Of a DNA stretch of 64,000 bases, positions 1-8,565 are shown piece after piece. Source of the stretch: Geodermatophilus pulveris. GTDB lineage: Bacteria; Actinomycetota; Actinomycetes; Mycobacteriales; Geodermatophilaceae. A program made the translations under genes and the position numbers. Location of the stretch: contig NZ_FZOO01000013.1 of the NCBI RefSeq assembly GCF_900188375.1, positions 43,031 through 107,030 on the forward strand, read 5' to 3'. Below the pieces are notes generated by a model. It had not been told where the DNA came from. It saw only the letters and a program-made list of their open reading frames with translations, and did not search any database. Every line of letters begins with the position of its first letter. Position 1 is the first letter of the stretch.

Positions 1-133
1 CCGCTCCGCCGACGTGGCCCCCCATGCCGTCGGCGACCGCGAAGACCGGCGGGGCAGCCAGAAACCGGTCCTGGTTGTCCTCCCGCTGGCCGACTGCCGT
101 CGCCGCCCCCCACGCCAGCTCGACCTGCGGCAT
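1..133 (-). CDS. PP2C-family Ser/Thr phosphatase, N-terminal part only
   Basis: Only the first 44 codons lie in the window; the gene continues off the left edge. Reading leftward from an ATG at 133, the peptide contains QREDNQD and then VADGMGGH. These are the first two metal-binding motifs of PP2C (PPM) protein phosphatases, which remove phosphate from Ser/Thr using two Mn/Mg ions. A GTG at 139 is an alternative start, and an in-frame stop at 146-148 prevents a longer protein. In actinobacteria such enzymes counteract Ser/Thr kinases or anti-sigma switches; which one applies here cannot be seen. Confidence 0.8.
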   Translation of the reverse strand, partial: MPQVELAWGAATAVGQREDNQDRFLAAPPVFAVADGMGGHVGGA

Positions 134-337
134 CCACACTCCACATCACGCATCGACGACCGGACGACCCGCGGGGAAGGCAGGTGGGCTGAGCTTAGGA
201 GGTGGGCGGCGGACCGGCAGGTTGCGCACCGCCGAGCGCGCCGGCCTCCCGGCGCGCACCGGCCGGTCACACCACGGGGTACGCCCGATCGGGTGCGCCC
301 ACCTCGTGACGGCACGCGGCGCGACTACGGTCGGGCG

Positions 338-556
338 GTGCACATCAGGCTCGCCGCGCTCCTCGTCGCGGGGGTGCTCTCCGTCTTCGCCGTCCTCCTG
401 GTGACCGGCCGCTACGTCAACGAGGGCCCGGTGCTGCTCCAGATCGGCGCGGACCGCGGGGTCCACAGCGGCGACGTGCTCGTCGTCCTCGGCTGGGCGG
501 TCGCCGTCCTGTCGGTCGCCGGCCTGCTGCGGGGCACCGGCCGCCGGGACGGCTGA
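338..556 (+). CDS. Small two-helix membrane protein, function unknown
   Basis: A 72-residue protein beginning at a GTG. I see two hydrophobic segments, about residues 4-22 (LAALLVAGVLSVFAVLLV) and 47-63 (VLVVLGWAVAVLSVAGLL). They are joined by a polar loop, and the protein ends in a short basic tail, so it is probably an integral membrane protein. The start was chosen because residues further upstream in the same frame are Arg-rich and look non-coding. I do not recognise a family. Confidence 0.5.
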   Translation: MHIRLAALLVAGVLSVFAVLLVTGRYVNEGPVLLQIGADRGVHSGDVLVVLGWAVAVLSVAGLLRGTGRRDG

Positions 557-631
557 CCCGGGGGTCCACGGACGCCACCCGTGGGGGTGAGCCCGCTCCA
601 GCGGACCTGCCCCGGGGCCGATGAGCAAGCC

Positions 632-1129
632 ATGCCTCCCACGCACAACCCCTTCTCGGTCTCGCTGCCCGTCTCGCTGCTCCTCCCGCCCGAGGACGAC
701 GTCACCAGCCTGCTGCCGGGCCCCAACTCGGTCTCCGCCCACGTCGCCGAGCGGCTGTCCGCCGTGCCCGCCGTCCCGGCCGCACTGATCGTCCTGCGCC
801 TGTCCCAGGGGGACGGACGGCCGGCCGCCGACGCCCTCGCCGCCGCCACCTCGGTCGTGGCGCGCTCGCTCCGCGGCGACGACTGGCTGGGTCGCTCGGG
901 TCCCGACGAGTTCGCCGTCCTGCTGGGCGGCAGCGCCGCGGACGCCGAGGTCGCCGCCGCCCGCCTGACCGCCGCCATCGCCGCGCTGGACGTCCCCGGC
1001 CTCGGCGCGTGCGCCGGCGTCACCGACCTCGAGGCGGGCAGCACGGCCGCGGAGACGCTGCAGCGGGCAGCCCGGGCGCTGCACGCCGCGTGCGCCGGTG
1101 ACGTCGTGCGCCACCGCAGCACCAGCTGA
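632..1129 (+). CDS. Degenerate GGDEF-domain protein
   Basis: About 165 residues from an ATG; an in-frame ATG at 581 would add 17 residues. The middle (RGDDWLGRSGPDEFAVLLGG) matches the active-site hairpin of GGDEF diguanylate cyclases, including the preceding R-G-D-D-x-x-x-R. The signature itself is GPDEF instead of GG(D/E)EF. The domain is also short, lacking most of the N-terminal half of a usual 170-residue GGDEF domain. It could be a non-catalytic GTP or c-di-GMP sensor, or retain weak activity. No sensory or membrane domain is visible. A strong hairpin follows the stop codon. Confidence 0.6.
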   Translation: MPPTHNPFSVSLPVSLLLPPEDDVTSLLPGPNSVSAHVAERLSAVPAVPAALIVLRLSQGDGRPAADALAAATSVVARSLRGDDWLGRSGPDEFAVLLGGSAADAEVAAARLTAAIAALDVPGLGACAGVTDLEAGSTAAETLQRAARALHAACAGDVVRHRSTS

Positions 1130-1132
1130 GCC

Positions 1133-1166
1133 GGCGGGGCGTCCGCAACGGCGCGGACGTCCCGCC
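1133..1166. terminator. Bidirectional hairpin terminator between convergent genes
   Basis: A 14-bp stem (1133-1146 with 1153-1166, one G-T wobble) closes a 6-nt loop. It exactly fills the space between the convergent genes ending at 1129 and 1167. There is no clear T-tract, as is usual in high-GC actinobacteria. Confidence 0.7.
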
Positions 1167-1436
1167 TCAGCCCCTCCCCCGGCGCCGCCGGGCCTCGGCC
1201 CGGAGCTGCGCGGCGGCCGCATCGGCCGCCCGCCCGCGGGCCCGCCGCGCCCGGCGCCGCAGCCACCGCAGCGGCAGCCACGTCACCCCGACGAGCAGCG
1301 CCAGCCCGGTCAGCCAGCCGGCCACCTCCGGGTTCCCGCCGAGGCCGATCGCCACCCACGCTGAGTAACCGAGCGCATAGCCGAGGACGACGACCAGGAG
1401 CGCCGGCACCAGGAAGACGAAGATCCCCACGTCCAC
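1167..1436 (-). CDS. Small membrane protein with basic C-terminus
   Basis: An approximately 89-residue protein read from the GTG at 1436; the GTG at 1430 is equally possible. Two hydrophobic stretches are visible: IFVFLVPALLVVVLGYALGY, and WLTGLALLVGVTWLPLRWL. They are followed by a long Arg/Ala-rich cytoplasmic tail. No family is recognised. Longer in-frame extensions upstream look non-coding. It converges on the GGDEF-like gene and shares a terminator with it. Confidence 0.5.
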   Translation of the reverse strand: MDVGIFVFLVPALLVVVLGYALGYSAWVAIGLGGNPEVAGWLTGLALLVGVTWLPLRWLRRRARRARGRAADAAAAQLRAEARRRRGRG

Positions 1437-1669
1437 CCCTTCACGGTCGTTGGCCACGATGGACGCATACGGTGCCGTCCCATCTGATCGAGGTCGGAGT
1501 CGGCACACGACCGGTACAGCTGCTCACCCTCCGTGAGACACGGCCGGAGCGCGCGATGGCCGCTCCACAAGTACTTGTCCCGCGCGATAACGACGCCGGA
1601 GGGTTCCGCCACCACAACGTCTGAGACGTGCAGCTCCCATCGCTGAGTCGTGGCCTGAGGAGAGTTGCG

Positions 1670-4093
1670 TTGACCGAAGGCGACCTCACACGGTTGTCCG
1701 GCAGGGGGCTGGTGCCTCGGCCGCACCGGATGTGGCGTCGCTTCGTGCTCGCCGGCCTCCTCGTCGGCGCATGGATCCTGCTGGTGCGCCTGGCCGGGCC
1801 GGCGCACGCAGCTCCGGACCAGTCGAGTGCCGAGCCGTCCTCCGCCGGCGACGCCGGGGCGAGCGAGTCCTCGGGGGCAACGGCCTCGGCAGGATCGAGT
1901 GGCACGTCCTCGAGCTCCGAGTCCGAGGACCCTGGAACCGACTCCACTGTCGACGAACCAGGCTCGCTCCCGACCACGTCGGCGTCCGCCGCCTCCACCT
2001 CCACCTCCGGGACTCCCGGCTCCCCCTCCGGATCCGAGGGCACCAGCTCGGGAGCCACCCCGAGCGACCCGACCCCGACCCTGCCGGACGCCAGCGACGG
2101 CGTCTCCTCCTCCGGGGACACCACGTCGGCCTCGGGAGCCCCTGGGGACGGCTCAGCGGCTGCTCCGGGGGACTCCGCCACCGAGGACTCCGCCAGCGAG
2201 GACTCCGCCAGCGAGGACTCCGCCAGCGAGGACTCCGCCACCGAGGACTCGTCCACCAGCACCCCAGCCGGCGGGCGCGGATCCGGCGAACCCACCGCAC
2301 ACCCTCCCGCAACCGGTGGCGGACCACCCGCGGAGGCCGCACCACAGCAGACGGACGCCGAGGATGACGGCGACACCGTTCCGGCCGCGCCAGGGACGGA
2401 GTCCACGCTGCCGACCGAGGACCTGGCACCCGAGCCCGAGGACCCCGGTGACCCCGGACCGCCCGCTGGGAACGGATCCTCCGGCCCGCCCACCGAGAAG
2501 TCGGAGCCACCTCGTCGGGCCTCCGACATGCGCCCCGATCCGCCGGGGGTGGTGCCCCCCGGGTCCGCACCGGCAGGCCCCCCGCCGAGCGACGTCCTGC
2601 CGACTGGCGACGTACCAGCCGTCCCCGATGCCCGGCCCGTCGCGGTCCCTCGACCCGGATCGCCTCCAGCCGGCACTCCACCCGCCGAGACGCCGACGAA
2701 GGACCCAGCTCTCCCGCCCGAGCCCTCGTCGCCTCAGGCGGACCCACCGGAGTCCGCATCGTCCGACCCCCCGCTGACCGAGACTCCTGCACCTGGAACA
2801 CCCCCGGTCGGCGCCGCGCCCCCCGGCGCACCGGTCGCTCCACCTCTCCCGGCTGGACCACCGCTGGAAGAGATGCCCGCGGCCGGTCCGCCATCGCCCG
2901 TGCCATCCCCCACGGAGGACGCGCCGGCCGGTGCGAGCGGGCGGAGCGGCACACCGGCAGTCACTCCGCCGATCGACGCACTCCCGGCCACCGACCTCGA
3001 GGCACCGTCGCACCACGAGCCATTCCCGGACCCGGCCGAGACGTCCGCCCTACGGACACAGTCAACGCCGCTACGGACCGCGCCACCGGCTGGAGCACCG
3101 GACGTCCCGGAGGGCACCACACGTCGGGCCGGGGACGGCCCGACCACGACGCGACCCGCGTCGGACGATCAGGTTGCGCCCGTGGAAACCGCACCGGCCC
3201 GAGGTGGTCGGTCGATGTCCACCGCCGACGCCGGAACCGACAGCGCCTCGACCCACTCCTCCGCCACGGCGCACGAGCGGCCTGCCGACAGGTCACTCCA
3301 ACGCCCGATCCTCCAGCCCGGTCCGGCACCCAGTGTCCGCTCCGCGGCCCCGCACACCCCCCGGCCCGGTCCGGCACCCACCACCCGCTCCGCGGACGCG
3401 CACCCATCCCGGCCTGACGCAGGCTCCGGTCCAGTGGGGGCCGCGGCGCCGAGTCCGGGAGGGGCGGACACCGGTCCGGGGGGAGGTCCGGCGCCGAGTC
3501 CCGGGGGGACGGGGCCCGGTCCGGTGGAGGCTCCGACGCCGAGTCCGGGAGGGGGGGACTCCGACCAGCGGGCAGCGCCCGGCGACGCGACGTTGCAGCC
3601 GGCCTCCGAGGTGCCCGGTTCCGAGTACTCGTCGCGGTCGGGACGTACCGCCGCTGACGTGGGCGACCCGGTCCGTGGGGAGTCCCCGCCATCCCTGACC
3701 CGGCCCCCCGGACCTCGACCGTTCACCACAACTGCGGCCTTCACTCCCTCCCTCGGCTGCGCCGCTGCACCGTCGAGAACCGACGGCCATGACTCGGCGG
3801 CGTCGTACCCCGGCGCGGGCGCTGAGGGACCTCTCGGACCCAGAACAGGGGGCGGCCCGCTGCCCCTGCCCGTCCCCCTCGCCCCGCCCGCGCCCGTCGG
3901 GCTGGCATCAGCCGTCTGCCTCGGCCACCCCGGAGGCGGTTCCTCGGGGCAGGGTCAGGACCGCGACCCCGTGCTCGCCGTCCAGCTCGCACACGCCGCG
4001 GCCGCCCTCGGCCCGGCTTCCACCCGCGTCTCCTCGACTGCCGACGACCGCGTCGTCCAGGGCGTCTACGACCTCCTGGACCACCCCGACTGA
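1670..4093 (+). CDS. Secreted Ser/Thr/Pro/Gly-rich low-complexity protein
   Basis: About 807 residues from a TTG preceded by AGGAGA six bases upstream; ATG 1730 is an alternative. The N-terminus has basic residues, then a hydrophobic core (FVLAGLLVGAWILLVRLAG) ending in AHA, a good signal peptidase I site. The rest is almost entirely disordered. It is rich in Ser, Asp, Glu, Pro and Gly, with tandem DSASE repeats near residues 168-192 and Pro-Gly runs later. No folded domain is visible except perhaps the last 40 residues, which include VQGVYDLLD. It precedes the initiating sugar transferase of the polysaccharide locus. A role as a surface or matrix spacer protein is my inference; Ser/Thr richness could support O-glycosylation. 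Confidence 0.65.
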   Translation: MTEGDLTRLSGRGLVPRPHRMWRRFVLAGLLVGAWILLVRLAGPAHAAPDQSSAEPSSAGDAGASESSGATASAGSSGTSSSSESEDPGTDSTVDEPGSLPTTSASAASTSTSGTPGSPSGSEGTSSGATPSDPTPTLPDASDGVSSSGDTTSASGAPGDGSAAAPGDSATEDSASEDSASEDSASEDSATEDSSTSTPAGGRGSGEPTAHPPATGGGPPAEAAPQQTDAEDDGDTVPAAPGTESTLPTEDLAPEPEDPGDPGPPAGNGSSGPPTEKSEPPRRASDMRPDPPGVVPPGSAPAGPPPSDVLPTGDVPAVPDARPVAVPRPGSPPAGTPPAETPTKDPALPPEPSSPQADPPESASSDPPLTETPAPGTPPVGAAPPGAPVAPPLPAGPPLEEMPAAGPPSPVPSPTEDAPAGASGRSGTPAVTPPIDALPATDLEAPSHHEPFPDPAETSALRTQSTPLRTAPPAGAPDVPEGTTRRAGDGPTTTRPASDDQVAPVETAPARGGRSMSTADAGTDSASTHSSATAHERPADRSLQRPILQPGPAPSVRSAAPHTPRPGPAPTTRSADAHPSRPDAGSGPVGAAAPSPGGADTGPGGGPAPSPGGTGPGPVEAPTPSPGGGDSDQRAAPGDATLQPASEVPGSEYSSRSGRTAADVGDPVRGESPPSLTRPPGPRPFTTTAAFTPSLGCAAAPSRTDGHDSAASYPGAGAEGPLGPRTGGGPLPLPVPLAPPAPVGLASAVCLGHPGGGSSGQGQDRDPVLAVQLAHAAAALGPASTRVSSTADDRVVQGVYDLLDHPD
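2171..2245 (+). repeat. Five tandem 15-bp units inside the secreted protein gene
   Basis: Five consecutive 15-bp units, gactccgccaNcgag, encode DSA(S/T)E repeats in frame. The three middle copies are identical, which suggests recent slippage or unequal crossover. Because the unit is a multiple of three, copy-number changes would keep the frame. Confidence 0.9.
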
Positions 4094-4336
4094 TCCAGGT
4101 CCCGGGGTCGGTGTCGCACGCCCACCTTCCGCTCCTCCCACGCGTCAGCCCACCGGCCGGCCGGTGAGCACCAACAGCCCCGTCACCGGGAGCCACACCC
4201 ACTGAGACCGTCCGACAGCGCCTGCTGACCGCCTGCGCGCATCGAGGTACAGACCCATGTCCCGCACGACCTGCCCTGACCACGCTTCGACGGACGGACC
4301 GCCCGGTCCGTCGTCGGTCCACCACCAGCAGGACCG

Positions 4337-5941
4337 ATGACCGACACGTCCGCGGAGCGACTGGACGACGACCTGGCCCCCGAGCCGCGCACCGCCACCA
4401 GCCCCGCACTGATGCCGCCCCCGTCTCCCGCGGACGACAGCCGGGAGATCCGCCATCTGGCTGAGGCGAACACGGTCCCTGCCCTGTCCAGGACGCCGGT
4501 CCTCCCGACGCGCGGCCGACCGGTGTACGACCCGTTCACCGCGCGCCGCCGGCAGACCCCTGAGTGGCTGGTCGCGTACACCGCCACGCTGGTGATGGGG
4601 GACGTCGTCGCCGCCATCGCCGCGGCGTGCGCGCTGATGCCCTTCACCGGCTCCATCTCGGCACACGGACTCAGGCTGGCGGCCATCGGCGCACTGGCCT
4701 GGCCGGCACTGCTGATGTCGCTGAGCACCTACGCCGAGCGACTGCACGGCACGGGCGCCGTCGAATACCGGCGGGTGGCCATCGGCGGGGTCGTCGCCGT
4801 TGCCGCGGCCGGCTACGCCGCCCAGGTGCCCGCCTTCGTCGGGCTCACTCGACTGCTGCTCATCGGCGTCCCGGTGGCCACCGTGCTCACCCTCCTCAAC
4901 CATGCGCTCAACCGCCGGCGGCTGCACGCGGCCAGGCGCCGGGGGCTCATGACGAAGCGAGTCGTGCTGGTGGGGCGCGACAGCGCCGTCCTGGACCTGG
5001 CGCACCGACTCCGCCGGGACCCCGCATGCGGCCTGGAGGTCGTCGGCGCATGCGTGCCCCAGCCGCCCACGACGCAGTCTCTCGAGCGGTCCCAGATCGC
5101 AGTGCTGGGCGACCTCACCCAGGTCGTCCGCGTCGTGGACGAGGTCGGGGCAGACGCCGTCGTGGTGGCCTCTGCCAGCGAGACGGCCGGAAAGTACCTG
5201 CGCGACCTGTCCTGGCGCCTGGAGGGGACGAGGATCGACGTCCTCGCGGCACCAGGACTGCTGGAGGTGGCACCCCACCGACTGCAGATCCGCCCGACGA
5301 CGAGCGCCCCGCTGCTCCAGATCCGGGAGCCGGAGTTCCGCGGCCACCGGCGAGTGGTCAAGGGGGTGCTCGACCGGGTCGCCGCGACCGCGTTACTCAC
5401 CCTCGGTCTGCCCCTCCTCGTGGTGATCGGGGCGGTGGTCCGCTTCTCCAGCCCGGGTCCAGCGCTCTACCGCCAGCGCCGGGTCGGGAAGCGCGGCGTC
5501 TGCTTCGACGTCCTGAAGTTCCGCAGCATGGTCGTCGACGCAGACCGCCAACTGGATGGACTGCTGCCGCAGAACGAGGCCACCGTGCTCTTCAAGATGC
5601 GCCGGGACCCACGGGTGACCCCAGTCGGACGGTTCCTACGCCGCTTCTCACTCGACGAACTCCCCCAACTGGTCAACGTGCTGAAGGGCCAGATGTCCTT
5701 CGTCGGTCCGCGGCCCGCTCTCGAACGCGAGGTCGCGCGGTACGGACCGGACATGCACCGCAGACTGCTCGTGAAGCCCGGCATCACGGGTCTCTGGCAG
5801 GTGAGCGGCCGGTCGAACCTCAGCTGGGACGAGGCCGTGGAGCTCGACATCCGGTACGTCGAGAACTGGTCGCTCGGACTCGACCTGGCCATCCTGCTGC
5901 GGACGATCCGCGCCGTCGTGCGGAGAGCCGGCGCCTACTGA
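4337..5941 (+). CDS. Polyprenyl-phosphate sugar phosphotransferase (exopolysaccharide initiation)
   Basis: A 534-residue protein of the WcaJ/WbaP type. The N-terminal half has about four membrane segments (residues 75-190) and then a Rossmann-like soluble domain (about 205-330) that begins VVLVGRDSAV. The C-terminal third is the bacterial sugar transferase domain. It has a membrane re-entrant helix followed by LKFRSM, DELPQLVNVLKG, SFVGPRP and GITGLWQVSGRS. The family moves a sugar-1-phosphate from a nucleotide sugar to undecaprenyl phosphate at the inner face of the membrane, the first step of polymer assembly. The exact sugar cannot be told from sequence. It is the natural first enzyme for the Wzx/Wzy genes further right. 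Confidence 0.93.
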   Translation: MTDTSAERLDDDLAPEPRTATSPALMPPPSPADDSREIRHLAEANTVPALSRTPVLPTRGRPVYDPFTARRRQTPEWLVAYTATLVMGDVVAAIAAACALMPFTGSISAHGLRLAAIGALAWPALLMSLSTYAERLHGTGAVEYRRVAIGGVVAVAAAGYAAQVPAFVGLTRLLLIGVPVATVLTLLNHALNRRRLHAARRRGLMTKRVVLVGRDSAVLDLAHRLRRDPACGLEVVGACVPQPPTTQSLERSQIAVLGDLTQVVRVVDEVGADAVVVASASETAGKYLRDLSWRLEGTRIDVLAAPGLLEVAPHRLQIRPTTSAPLLQIREPEFRGHRRVVKGVLDRVAATALLTLGLPLLVVIGAVVRFSSPGPALYRQRRVGKRGVCFDVLKFRSMVVDADRQLDGLLPQNEATVLFKMRRDPRVTPVGRFLRRFSLDELPQLVNVLKGQMSFVGPRPALEREVARYGPDMHRRLLVKPGITGLWQVSGRSNLSWDEAVELDIRYVENWSLGLDLAILLRTIRAVVRRAGAY

Positions 5942-6208
5942 CCGCCGAGCAGCCCGGCGCCCCGCTGTTCCCGTCGAGGGAGGAGAACGGGCAGCTGTCG
6001 AGGGTGCCCGGCCGCGCGGATCGTCCGACCCTGCGGCCACGTGCGCGACAGGCCCGGCAGGCGCTCCCGACACGCTCCAGGCGTCGTCGCCTGCGGGCGA
6101 CTCGTGTGATGGCAGGACCGTGATCTGCTCGACGGCTGGTGGTGCAGGACGGCCTTCCTCTCCGTGCGGACGCAGTCGAGCAGCAGCGGGCCCGGTTCGG
6201 GCGCCGGA

Positions 6209-7531
6209 CTACCGTGCAGGCGTCAGCAACCCGGCGGTCGCGAGGTGGCTGGCGGCACTGCGCAGACGTGCGAAGTCCGCGTCGGCCGTCACGGCGATGT
6301 CCAGCAACGACGTGGACCCATCGGAGTAGCCGAGCACCCAGAGCATCGCCATGACTGCGTCGGTGGCCTGACGACCCCCTGTCGTCGGATAGAGGCCCCG
6401 CTTGCCCAGCTGGGGCTCGCCGTGGGGACTGAGGTTCTCGTAGCACTCGTCGTTCTCCAGGACGTCGACGACCTCCAGGACGGCGAGGTAGGACTCCGCC
6501 AGCTCGGCAGGCTCCACGAACGACAGGTCGTCCGCGGAGGTGTGGTACTCGGGGTACTCCCCGTGCGGCGTGCGCGACAGCCGCCCGAAGGGCAGGTCGA
6601 AGCCGACGGCGTTGTACTGACGTTCGTCGTAGCCGTAGGGCGAGTAGCCGCGGACCTCACCGCCACGACGTGCGACGACGTGCGCGGCAGCACGGTCGAT
6701 GTCCCGATCGCCGCGCCGGGACCGCTTGTAGACGAGGCTGCCGGGTCCGCCCAGACCGGTGAGGACGAGCCCGTGCCGGATCCGGTCCAGCACGTCGGCA
6801 TTGCGGCTGAGCCAGGTGATCGACCCGATGGTCCCCGGCGCGAAGAGGAACCGGTACGTGTAGCGCCGGGACTCCAGGGACGCCAGGGTACGGGCCACCT
6901 CCGCGGCCACGGCGATGCCGGCGAGGTTGTCGTTCGCCAGGGACGGATGGCACACATGGGCACTGACCACGACCTCCTCGGCGCTCTCGCCCGGCACCAC
7001 CAGCTCGCCGTACGTCAGCTCTCCCGGCTCGATCGTCGTGTCGACGACCACGTCGTACGGACCCTCGTCCATCGAGCGGAGTTGGCTGTCGGGCAGGCAG
7101 AACCCCCAGTCCCGGTGGTAGTACGTCGTCCGGTAGGGGATCCACTCCGGCCGGTCGGGTAGCGAGTGGAGATGGGGACGCAGCTCGTCCAGCGTCATCG
7201 TGGCGCGCACCGCGACGCTGTAGCTGACCAGGTGCAGGTTGTGTCGCCGGAAGTCGACGACCCGCCGCCCCTGCGGGTCGGCGATGTAGGCGTCCCGCAC
7301 GTTCCACTCGTCGGGGACCGTCCAGTCGAACGCCTGCGTGCCGGACGGGACAGCGCGCCGCTCGACGTCGAGGGACTCCGCGAGGACGTCCAAGGTCGCC
7401 CGCACGCCGTCCCCCGTGATGCTGCGGCAGATCGGGTAGAGCCGGCTCATGGCCGAGTACATGGCCTCGCCCCGCGCGTAGAGGTCCCGCTCCCCCGACC
7501 GCAGCGCGTCCACCTGACGCGCGAGGGTCAC
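6209..7531 (-). CDS. DUF4910-type aminopeptidase-like hydrolase in sugar operon
   Basis: About 440 residues from the GTG at 7531, four bases past the upstream stop; an ATG-type start at 7570 would overlap that gene. The protein shows SAHVCHP followed by ANDNLAG, YDERQYNAVGFDLP and EYHTSADD. This looks like the His/Asp/Glu metal-ligand pattern of M28-like zinc peptidases, as in the DUF4910/DUF2172 family. Members recur in surface-polysaccharide gene clusters, where they may act on an amide or acyl substituent of a sugar rather than on a peptide; the true reaction is not known to me. It is the last gene of a six-gene leftward operon. Confidence 0.75.
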   Translation of the reverse strand: MTLARQVDALRSGERDLYARGEAMYSAMSRLYPICRSITGDGVRATLDVLAESLDVERRAVPSGTQAFDWTVPDEWNVRDAYIADPQGRRVVDFRRHNLHLVSYSVAVRATMTLDELRPHLHSLPDRPEWIPYRTTYYHRDWGFCLPDSQLRSMDEGPYDVVVDTTIEPGELTYGELVVPGESAEEVVVSAHVCHPSLANDNLAGIAVAAEVARTLASLESRRYTYRFLFAPGTIGSITWLSRNADVLDRIRHGLVLTGLGGPGSLVYKRSRRGDRDIDRAAAHVVARRGGEVRGYSPYGYDERQYNAVGFDLPFGRLSRTPHGEYPEYHTSADDLSFVEPAELAESYLAVLEVVDVLENDECYENLSPHGEPQLGKRGLYPTTGGRQATDAVMAMLWVLGYSDGSTSLLDIAVTADADFARLRSAASHLATAGLLTPAR

Positions 7532-7535
7532 CGGG

Positions 7536-8558
7536 TCACGACCTCGAGCGGAGCAGGTCGTCGAGGACACCGGTGGCCATCAGCCGATTCACCCGGTGCA
7601 GCCGGACGTACCGCTCACCCTCGAAGTCCTCGGCCGTCAGACCGATCCGGTCCATGTCCGCTGCCAGCTCCTTGATGCCGTCCAGCACGGTCCACTCCGG
7701 GCGGAACGAGGGCAGCGTCTGCTCGATCTTGGTGAAGTCCACGCGGTAGTCCCGCTTGTCCGCACCCGCGCCCTCGGCGAAGGTCACCGGTGCGTCGAAG
7801 ACGTCGGCGACCGCGGTGGCGATCTGCCGGATCTGCACCACGTCCTCGTCGCGCCCGACGTTGAACGCCTGGTCGTGCACCTGGTCGCGGGGCGCCTCGA
7901 GCACCGCCAGGAACGCCCGGGAGATGTCCTGCACGTGCACGAGCGGGCGCCAGGGGCTGCCGTCGCTCTGCAGCCGCACCTCACCACGGGTGAACGCCGT
8001 GCCGGTCAAGTTGTTGACGACGATGTCGGCACGGAGCCGCGGGGAGGACCCGTACGCGGTCGCGTTCCGCAGGTGGGTCGGGCTGAAGGTGTCGTCGGCC
8101 AGGGTGCTGATCTCCCGCTCGGCCCGCACCTTGCTCTCGCCGTAGGGCGTGACCGGGTGGAAGGGACTGCTCTCGGAGACCGGGGCGTCCCCGGCCGCCC
8201 CGTAGAGCGAGCAGGAGGAGGAGAACAGGAACCGCTCGACCCCGGCGGCCTTGGCCACGCGCGCCACGTGGGCCGCGCCGTCGGCGTTGACGGAGTAGGT
8301 CGCCTCCGGATTCAGGTGCCCGACCGGGTCGTTGGAGATGGCGGCGAGGTGGACGACGGCGTCGAAACCGGACAGGTCGTCGGGCGTGAGGTCACGGATG
8401 TCGCCGGTGCGGGAGGTGTACCCCCGCGGCTGGTCCCCGAAGTCGCAGCCGTCGTACCAGCCTGCGTCGAGCCCCTCGACCTCGTGGCCCGACTCCAGCA
8501 GGAACGGCACGAGAACCGCTCCGATGTAGCCGCGGTCACCGTCTACGAGAACACGCAC
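7536..8558 (-). CDS. NAD-dependent epimerase/dehydratase (extended SDR)
   Basis: A 340-residue short-chain dehydrogenase. The nucleotide-binding motif near the N-terminus is GDRGYIG, and a Ser/Tyr/Lys-type active site follows: SSSCSLYG, then PYGESK. Extended SDRs of this size epimerise, dehydrate or reduce nucleotide-linked sugars. Its partners are a glucose-1-phosphate cytidylyltransferase and a PLP enzyme, so it may work on a CDP-sugar. It does not look like a textbook CDP-glucose 4,6-dehydratase. It lies 7 bp downstream of the PLP-enzyme gene and so is probably co-translated in the same operon. Confidence 0.85.
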   Translation of the reverse strand: MRVLVDGDRGYIGAVLVPFLLESGHEVEGLDAGWYDGCDFGDQPRGYTSRTGDIRDLTPDDLSGFDAVVHLAAISNDPVGHLNPEATYSVNADGAAHVARVAKAAGVERFLFSSSCSLYGAAGDAPVSESSPFHPVTPYGESKVRAEREISTLADDTFSPTHLRNATAYGSSPRLRADIVVNNLTGTAFTRGEVRLQSDGSPWRPLVHVQDISRAFLAVLEAPRDQVHDQAFNVGRDEDVVQIRQIATAVADVFDAPVTFAEGAGADKRDYRVDFTKIEQTLPSFRPEWTVLDGIKELAADMDRIGLTAEDFEGERYVRLHRVNRLMATGVLDDLLRSRS

Positions 8559-8565
8559 TGAGCAC

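Noticed and set aside
2171..2245. CRISPR-like short repeats
   Set aside because: Units are contiguous without spacers and encode an in-frame peptide repeat.
5942..6208. Possible gene between the sugar transferase and the DUF4910 gene
   Set aside because: Frames here are Arg-rich and continue as antisense of neighbours; treated as a convergent intergenic gap.
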